Positions 1 through 5,400 of a stretch of 6,327 bases of DNA are shown one piece after another (the stretch's first letter is position 1; the number at the start of each line of letters is the position of its first letter). The stretch is from Hyphomicrobiales bacterium (GTDB lineage Bacteria; Pseudomonadota; Alphaproteobacteria; Rhizobiales; S144-35), in NCBI GenBank assembly GCA_015494185.1, contig WGBT01000135.1, positions 1 to 6,327 of the forward strand, given 5' to 3'. The notes beneath the pieces are model-generated. The model was not told the origin of the DNA, searched no databases, and worked only from the letters and a program-made list of their open reading frames with translations. The position numbers and the translations under genes are program-made.

Positions 1-199
1 AGACAGTAAAAAGGTCAAAACCTTCAATATCTTTAAGAGAAGTGATCTTTTTACTATTGCTGGAACCTAGAAGTTTCTGTGCCGAGGGATTTTGATAAAG
101 AATATTCCCCTGATCGTCAAAAATAATGACGCCTTCATCGATGAAAGATATAATAGCTTCAAGAAGTGGCGATATGTCTTCTAGGTCTGATGCTTGCAT
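1..199 (-). CDS. PAS-domain sensor/regulator, N-terminal fragment (partial)
   Basis: This open frame enters from beyond the left edge of the window; only the first 66 codons are visible, starting at the ATG complementary to 197-199. Residues 22-45 read as the start of a PAS domain: EGVIIFDDQGNILYQNPSAQ followed by KLLG, matching the usual pattern of a Gly-Val-Ile strand, Asp-x-x-Gly turn, and Asn-Pro-(S/A)-A helix ending in LLG. PAS domains sense small ligands, redox state or cofactors, and commonly sit at the N-terminus of sigma-54 activators, histidine kinases and diguanylate cyclases. The divergent position next to a sigma-54-type promoter makes a sigma-54 enhancer-binding protein the most attractive guess, but no AAA+ or helix-turn-helix region is in view. 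No clear Shine-Dalgarno precedes the ATG, and in-frame TTG codons lie just upstream, so the start is uncertain. The codons are more AT-rich than those of the pump genes. Confidence 0.75.
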   Translation of the reverse strand, partial: MQASDLEDISPLLEAIISFIDEGVIIFDDQGNILYQNPSAQKLLGSSNSKKITSLKDIEGFDLFTV

Positions 200-290
200 T
201 TGCAAGTAAAAATTCAAATTTCTCTTTATTTTTTTGTTTTTTTATTTTATTAAGAGATTCGAATCCCCTCAGTTTTCTTGTTTCGTCTAT

Positions 291-322
291 GTGTTGCAGT
301 CAATCATACTGTTGCGCAACAC
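291..322. repeat. Inverted repeats of GTTGC/GCAAC, candidate activator site
   Basis: Positions 310-321 form a perfect 12-bp palindrome, TGTTGCGCAACA. A second copy of the left arm, GTGTTGC, lies at 291-297 and is an exact reverse complement of GCAACAC at 316-322. The site is centred about 150 bp upstream of the predicted sigma-54 start, a usual distance for enhancer-type binding sites. The sequence symmetry is seen directly; the role as a protein-binding site is inferred. Confidence 0.5.
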
Positions 323-384
323 TCTTTTCAAGTATCCTGTGATTTATTCTTTCTTTTCAGTGTCTTAGACTGGTCATGCAGGGT

Positions 385-407
385 GGTTGCGGTTTCATCA
401 GTGCAAC
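385..407. repeat. Second GTTGC-N12-GCAAC dyad
   Basis: GTTGC at 386-390 is followed, after 12 bases, by GCAAC at 403-407. It repeats the half-site vocabulary of the palindrome at 310-321 and lies about 80 bp upstream of the predicted transcription start. The wider arm spacing makes it a weaker candidate than the perfect palindrome, and it could be two half-sites rather than one operator. Confidence 0.35.
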
Positions 408-448
408 GAATACCCAAATAAATCTTTTTAAAACAATAAGTTATTAAA

Positions 449-466
449 TTGGCATGATTATTGCTT
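449..466 (+). promoter_or_regulatory. Sigma-54 (RpoN) -24/-12 promoter
   Basis: The sequence TTGGCATGATTATTGCTT matches the sigma-54 consensus YTGGCACGrNNNTTGCW at every defined position except one (CATG in place of CACG). The invariant GG falls at 451-452 and GC at 463-464, giving the required spacing and predicting a start near 476. It points towards the small ORF at 549 and the efflux genes. Sigma-54 promoters need an AAA+ activator bound upstream, which fits the dyads at 291-407 and the divergent PAS gene. Confidence 0.8.
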
Positions 467-477
467 CAAGATCAGTG

Positions 478-490
478 TGTTGATGCAACA
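478..490. repeat. GTTG/CAAC dyad at the predicted transcription start
   Basis: TGTTG at 478-482 and CAACA at 486-490 form an inverted repeat with a 3-bp centre, and the right half contains the GCAACA seen in the upstream palindrome. It sits just downstream of the expected start of the sigma-54 transcript. A binding site here could repress or fine-tune transcription, or simply reflect a third site for the same protein. Function is inferred from sequence similarity among the sites only. Confidence 0.35.
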
Positions 491-548
491 TATTGATTGA
501 TAGGAAAAAAGTTCTAGATCAACCTTATACTCCAATAGGAGATGGGGC

Positions 549-644
549 GTGGAAGGATCGGTTATTCATCCATCTAAGCCGGAAGACGATCCTGAAGGAA
601 GAATGGCCGGTAACGATCGAAATGATTCGCGTCGGCGGCAGTAA
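549..644 (+). CDS. Possible small protein or gene remnant (31 aa)
   Basis: A GTG start at 549 is preceded by AGGAG at 537-541 with a 7-base gap, which is the best ribosome-binding site in this part of the window. The frame runs 31 codons to TAA at 642. The product begins VEGSVIHPSKPEDDPEGR, is hydrophilic, has an acidic middle (EDDPE) and ends in a run of arginines (SRRRQ). It has no membrane segment or motif that I recognise. It is the first ORF after the sigma-54 promoter, about 70 bases into the predicted transcript. It could be a real small protein, a leader peptide acting on the downstream pump genes, or the stub of a degraded gene. An overlapping ATG at 542 gives only 11 codons and lies too close to the Shine-Dalgarno. 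Confidence 0.35.
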   Translation: MEGSVIHPSKPEDDPEGRMAGNDRNDSRRRQ

Positions 645-1022
645 TAAATTACGATTATATCATTGATCCGGGCTCCAGCGGTCTTGGACATAAAGTTCAA
701 CCTTATATTTTCGAGAGCCAAGGACGTTTGTACCAAGGACGTTTGTAATTGTCCGTTTGTTTGATAGCGCCCTGTTGTTTTTCCAGGTTTGGCATGGGAA
801 GGCCGTGTGTCGTTTGCCCGAGTGTTGAGGGGCTTTGGTTGATGGTTGATGAATGGACCACGGTTTGGGCGCTGGGCGATGGCTGAGAATATAACCATCA
901 CGTAATGTAGCCAGCATATCGCCTTTGTATCATCAGCTCAATTTCATCAAATCAAACATAACGGCAAGTTTTATTGAATTTTCGGAACAAGATGGCGCGG
1001 CGTAGATTTTTAAAACGGCGCG
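645..1022 (+). other. Untranslated leader/intergenic region without a supported gene
   Basis: No reading frame in these 378 bases looks like a real protein on either strand. The minus-strand frames that cross it (566-901 and 660-917) have low-complexity, basic, motif-free translations and no good ribosome-binding site. If transcription begins at the sigma-54 promoter, this region is part of a 5' leader of about 550 bases before the adaptor. No terminator-like hairpin with a T-run was found, so read-through into the adaptor is possible. A local sigma-70 promoter close to 1023 is also possible but not clear. Confidence 0.5.
718..747. repeat. Exact 15-bp tandem duplication
   Basis: The unit CCAAGGACGTTTGTA occurs twice back to back (718-732 and 733-747) with no mismatch. 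A weaker related segment, GTCCGTTTGT, follows at about 751-760. It lies in the non-coding stretch before the adaptor. It looks like a recent slippage or duplication event; a binding function cannot be excluded. Confidence 0.85.
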
Positions 1023-2318
1023 ATGAAACTTTCAGAACTGGATTGTCAGATGAAGACGACGGAATATATGCAACAGCTTTTCGCGCAGGGCAATGGTAAA
1101 ACCGTGGCGAGTTTTGCACTGATCGCTACAGTGACGGGACTGGCGCTGTGGACGACGGCATCAGGTGGCGTTGCTGCGCCGGAAGCCATGAAGAACGAGC
1201 GTTATGAGGCGGTTCCGGTGCAAGTGGAGCGCGCCAAACCCAGTGCCGTCATTGGCGGGACGGTGGTTCCCTTCAAAGAAGTGACACTGACGGCGCAAAT
1301 TCCCGGCACGGTGGAATTCGTGCTTGGCAAGGAAGGCACGGAAGCGGAACCCGGCCAGGTGCTGGTGGCCATCAATGACGATGCCTTGCGGTCCGAGCGG
1401 CAGGCAGCGGTGGCGCAATACTATGCGGCCCAGTCGGCCTATCAAAACGCGCAGGCGCAATTGCAAAGGGAGCTCTATTCGCCCCAGGTCAATCGCGGTA
1501 TGACCGGGATGGGGATGCCGGGCATGTTTGACCGGATGTTCACCCGGCCGCTGGAAAACATGATGGGGCAGACCCATACCGGTGTGTCGCGATATGCGGA
1601 TCTGCAGGCTCGCCAGCAAGGCGTCAATCAGGCTTTGCAACAGATCAAGGCGGCGCGCGCCAAGATCGATGTGATCGACACCAAAATTCGCAATGCCGCT
1701 CAGGTGGCGCCATTTAAGGGCGTGATCATCAAGAAATTTGTCGAGAAGGGCGATACGGTGCAGCCGGGGCAACCGCTGGTGAAATTCGGCCAGATCGATC
1801 TTTGGCAGATTCAGGCGGATGTGCCGGTGCGGTTGGTTTCCAACCTTTATATCGGCCAGAAAATTCAAGCCAAGCTCGACAGCATGCCATATCCCATCGA
1901 TGCCTATGTTCGGCTGATCCATCCCACCGCGGATCTGAAACGCCATACGGTCACCGTCAAATTCGACCTGCCGCGGACCATGCGCGCCGGCCCGGGAGCG
2001 CCGGAACAGCGGATTCCAGGGGGGCCGGGAATGTATGCCGAAGTGCGCCTGCCGGACCCTCAAGCCAGCCAAGGTGAAATCGTTTCGGTGCCCAAAGACG
2101 CCATTGTTCAACGGGGCAGTCTGCCCGGCGTTTATGTGCAGCGTCCCGATGGTTCATGGGGGTTCCGTCTGGTTCGTATCGGGACCGAGCTTTCAGGCGG
2201 CAGGGTGCAAATTCTCTCGGGCCTCAATGGCGATGAAAAAGTCCGGGTTCCGCGGCGGCCACGTGCGGCCAACCACACTCAAGGGCGTGGCTGGACGGGC
2301 GGACTGGCCACGCGTTGA
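1023..2318 (+). CDS. RND efflux periplasmic adaptor subunit (membrane fusion protein)
   Basis: This 431-residue protein would bridge the RND permease and an outer-membrane channel. A hydrophobic stretch at about residues 27-44 (VASFALIATVTGLALW) acts as a signal peptide or inner-membrane anchor; no lipobox cysteine is present. The first half of the lipoyl/barrel-sandwich domain is at about 78-115 (VTLTAQIPGTVEFVL, then GQVLVAINDDAL). The helical hairpin runs about 118-225, and the second lipoyl half about 226-255 (APFKGVIIKKFVEKGDTVQP). The beta-barrel domain follows from DLWQIQADVPVRL, and the membrane-proximal domain includes VSVPKDAIVQRG. The hairpin tip, residues 160-183, is rich in Met and Gly. 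The ATG at 1023 has no clear Shine-Dalgarno; in-frame ATGs at 1050 and 1068 are alternatives, the latter keeping the whole hydrophobic segment. The permease follows 180 bp downstream, indicating an operon. The last 20 residues are basic and unremarkable. Substrate unknown. Confidence 0.93.
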   Translation: MKLSELDCQMKTTEYMQQLFAQGNGKTVASFALIATVTGLALWTTASGGVAAPEAMKNERYEAVPVQVERAKPSAVIGGTVVPFKEVTLTAQIPGTVEFVLGKEGTEAEPGQVLVAINDDALRSERQAAVAQYYAAQSAYQNAQAQLQRELYSPQVNRGMTGMGMPGMFDRMFTRPLENMMGQTHTGVSRYADLQARQQGVNQALQQIKAARAKIDVIDTKIRNAAQVAPFKGVIIKKFVEKGDTVQPGQPLVKFGQIDLWQIQADVPVRLVSNLYIGQKIQAKLDSMPYPIDAYVRLIHPTADLKRHTVTVKFDLPRTMRAGPGAPEQRIPGGPGMYAEVRLPDPQASQGEIVSVPKDAIVQRGSLPGVYVQRPDGSWGFRLVRIGTELSGGRVQILSGLNGDEKVRVPRRPRAANHTQGRGWTGGLATR

Positions 2319-2354
2319 CCGGTCGCTGGCAATCCAGTCACCGGTCCAGACCGG
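2317..2354 (+). other. Intercistronic hairpin overlapping the adaptor stop codon
   Basis: GACCGGT at 2317-2323 is the exact reverse complement of ACCGGTC at 2340-2346, and inside it CTGG (2326-2329) can pair with CCAG (2334-2337) around a CAAT loop. A third arm, GACCGG at 2349-2354, could instead pair with CCGGT at 2341-2345, so two mutually exclusive hairpins are possible. No T-run follows, so it is unlikely to be an intrinsic terminator. It may stabilise or mark a processing point in the mRNA between the adaptor and permease genes. Confidence 0.4.
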
Positions 2355-2498
2355 CCCATAATGCGTTGGTTTGAAGGATAGGCCGGGTTTGGGCAAAGAA
2401 GTTGGGCAAAAGGGTAGAGTAGAACCAAAATCATAGATGCGACAAGGCATGGTGCCTGAGGCGCAAGGACGTCATCAACCTTTTTTTGGAAGCAAGAC

Positions 2499-5400
2499 AT
2501 GGCTGACCGATCTGACGAAAACAATAAACTTGCCGGGCAAGGCGATGCGACCCATGGTGAGAAGGTCCACCATGAAGAGTCCCGCTCGCTCGGTTTGGCC
2601 GGGGGAATGGCCAAGAGCTTCATTCACTCACCACTGACACCGCTGTTTCTGATTGCCAGCCTGGCCGCGGGCATTATGGGCTTGATCTTCACGCCGCGCC
2701 AGGAAGATCCGCAGATCTCGGTGCCGATGGTGGATATCTTTTTCCAATATCCTGGGGCTTCGGCAACCCAGGTGGCCTCACTTGCCACCGATCCGCTGGA
2801 ACGGATGATGAGCGAGATCAAGGGCGTCAAACATGTCTATTCCGCAACCCAGCGGGGCGGTGGCATGGTCACGGTGCAATTCGAGGTCGGTGAGGAAATG
2901 ACGCCCTCGCTGGTCAAGCTTTACGACAAGCTGGAATCCAACAAGGACAAGATTCCGCCGGGCGTGATTGGACCGTTGGTCAAGCCGAAAGGGGTCGATG
3001 ATGTCCCGGTGGTGACGTTGACACTGTGGTCGAACGAGGTCGATGACGCTGGGCTGCGCCGTGTCGCCCTTGAGGTGATGCAGCGATTGAAAGAGGTGCC
3101 CAATACCAGCCAGAGCTTCATTGTCGGCGGGCGCAGTGAGGAGATGCGCGTCGAAGTCAAGCCGGAACGGCTGACGGGTTTTGGTCTGACCATGGGCCAG
3201 ATCGCGCAAACCTTGAAAGCGGCCAATAGCCGGCATCAGGCAGGCACCGCGGAAGCTCAGGGCAAATATGTCAGCGTCTATACCGGGTCGTTTCTACGCC
3301 ATGCTGAGGATTTGCGGCGGTTGATCGTCGGTGTCTATCAGGGCCGTCCGGTCTATCTGCGCGAGGTTGCCGATGTCATCGAAGGGCCGGGGGATGCCAA
3401 AAATGTGGTGCAATATTTCACCGGGCCGCAATATGCGTTGAAATATCTCAAGATGCTGCAAGACCGGCCGGAAGCCGAAAAGGCGCGCTTGCCGGCGCCG
3501 GTGCGCAAGCTTCTCGAAGAAGGTTTGCCGGCTGATCCCAAGGATATCCCGCAAGAGGTCCTCAAACATATTCCCAGTGCCAAAAATGGCGCGCCTGCGG
3601 TCACCATTGCGATTGCCAAAAAGCCCGGCTCGAACGGTGTTTCCGTGGCCGAAGGGGTGTTGGCACAAGTCGAGGCGCTGAAAAACAACACCATTCCCGA
3701 CAATGTTCATGTCGAGATCACCCGGAATTATGGGGAGACCGCAAATGACAAGGTCAACGAGCTGATCTTGAAGCTGTTTGTGGCGACCGGCGCGGTGACG
3801 TTGCTGATTTTGATTGCACTTGGCTGGCGGGCCTCGGTGGTGGTTGCGGTGGTGATCCCGATCGTGATCCTGATGACCGTGTTCTTCGCCTGGCTGATGG
3901 GCTTTACCATCGACCGCGTGTCGCTGTTCGCGCTGATCTTCTCGATTGGCATTTTGGTCGATGATGCGATTGTGGTGGTTGAAAACATCTATCGGCGCTG
4001 GTTGATCGAGGAGGATGTTCGCACCGAAACCACTGTCGATGCGGTCCGTGAAGTTGGCAACCCGACCATTCTGGCGACCTTTACCGTGATCGCTGCACTG
4101 CTGCCGATGGGCTTTGTCTCGGGTATGATGGGCCCCTATATGGCCCCCATTCCCGCCCTTGGTTCGGTGGCGATGATCCTGTCGCTGTTTGCCGCCTTTA
4201 TTTTCACGCCCTGGCTGGCCTACCGCATTCGCCCGTCACTGATGGAGCTGCATAAGGCGCATGACAGCGAGCAGTGGCAGATTGGTGTGGTCTCCAAAAT
4301 CTATAACCGCATATTGGTGCCGTTTTTGGACAATGCCCGCAAAGCGCGGCTGCTGCGGATCAGCATTTGGGGCGCCTTCTTGCTAAGTTGTCTGCTGTTT
4401 TATACCACCAGCGTTTCGGTCAAGATGCTGCCGCTCGACAACAAGCCAGAGTTCAATGTGGTCATCAATATGCCGACTGGCACCGCCTTGGCCGAGACCG
4501 CCAATCTCACCCAGAAGCTGTCCGAAAAGCTGATGGAAATTCCGGAAGTGACGGCGCTGCAATCTTATGTGGGCACAGCCTCGCCGTTTGATTTCAATGG
4601 TCTCGTGCGGCATTACTATCTGCGTGACAAGCCCTGGCAGGCCAATATTCAGGTGCAGCTTCTCAAGAAAGGCGAGCGTGAACGCAGCAGTCATGAACTG
4701 GCTTTGCTGGCGCGCAAGCTGCTGCAACCGATTGCCAAATCAGGGGGCGCGCGTTCCTTGGAAGTGGTGGAAATGCCGCCTGGGCCGCCGGTATTGCAGA
4801 CCATGGTTGCCGAAGTCTATGGCCCGGACGCGGAAACCCGGCGGAAGGTGGCGCAGGATCTGACGGAGATTTTCCGCAAAGCCGAGAATATCACCGATGT
4901 CGACAACTATATTCAGGATCCGCATACCGTATGGCACTTTGAGATCGACGATCAGAAAGCCCTGCTGCGTGGTGTCAGCAAGGAAGCGATCAATCAGCAA
5001 TTGGCGATGGCCATGGGCGGCTATAAGGTGGGGACTGTCAAAGGGCGCTATGAGCTTGAGCCACGCAATATCGTTCTGCAATTCCCGTTGAGCATCCGTT
5101 CAGATCTGGCCCGGCTTGGGGAATTGCCAATTCCGGCCAGAAACGGGACATCTGTGCCGCTGGCAGAGCTTGGCCGCTTTGTCCAGGAACAGCAAGATCC
5201 GGTGATCTATCACAAGGATCTGCGGCCAGTGGAATATGTGACCGGTGAGATGACCGGCCGGTTGGCGGCCCCGATCTATGGCATGTTGGAAGTCTCGCGC
5301 CTGCTGAAAGATTATAAAACGCCTGAAGGTGTCGAGCTTAGCGGACACCTGGTTGGTCCGCCGGAAAACTCCCATGTCAGCAGTTTTGAATGGACCGGCG

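Larger units (their letters stand above)
200..448. promoter_or_regulatory. AT-rich divergent regulatory region
   Basis: This stretch separates the divergent PAS gene from the sigma-54 promoter and contains no ORF that I can support. It has a T-rich run at about 221-250, on the upstream side of the PAS gene, and a set of GTTGC/GCAAC inverted repeats between 291 and 407. The 40-160 bp distance from those repeats to the promoter at 449-466 suits upstream activator sites for a sigma-54 enhancer-binding protein. No convincing sigma-70 promoter for the PAS gene could be fixed in the AT-rich background. Confidence 0.5.

Noticed and set aside
251..273. GATTCGAATC followed by CCCC resembles the T-arm of a tRNA 3' end, a possible integration-site remnant.
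   Set aside because: The stem does not pair properly (AAGAG opposite CCCCTC), there is no acceptor stem or CCA, and no tRNA body is found upstream on this strand. The palindrome alone is not enough.
434..446. Possible IHF site (CAA-N4-TTATT on the minus-strand pattern) just upstream of the sigma-54 promoter.
   Set aside because: At least two mismatches to the consensus in a very AT-rich background, and it sits almost against the -24 element rather than between enhancer and promoter.
842..886. 14-codon ORF (MVDEWTTVWALGDG) with GAGGGG at 827-832.
   Set aside because: Too short to support, the Shine-Dalgarno spacing is long, and no attenuator-like structure follows it.
566..917. Two overlapping minus-strand ORFs (111 and 85 codons) in the region before the adaptor.
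   Set aside because: Translations are basic, motif-free and lack a convincing ribosome-binding site; one overlaps the better-supported small ORF at 549-644. They look like chance open frames.
1161..2111. 316-codon open frame on the minus strand.
   Set aside because: It lies entirely antisense to the adaptor, whose translation has clear family motifs; the antisense product is His/Arg/Leu-rich as expected of a shadow frame.
2447..2487. Possible terminator before the permease: GGCA-TGG-TGCC near 2447 and a T-run at 2480-2487.
   Set aside because: The stem is only 4 bp and lies more than 20 bases from the T-run, so it does not form an intrinsic terminator. The T-run simply precedes the permease ribosome-binding site.
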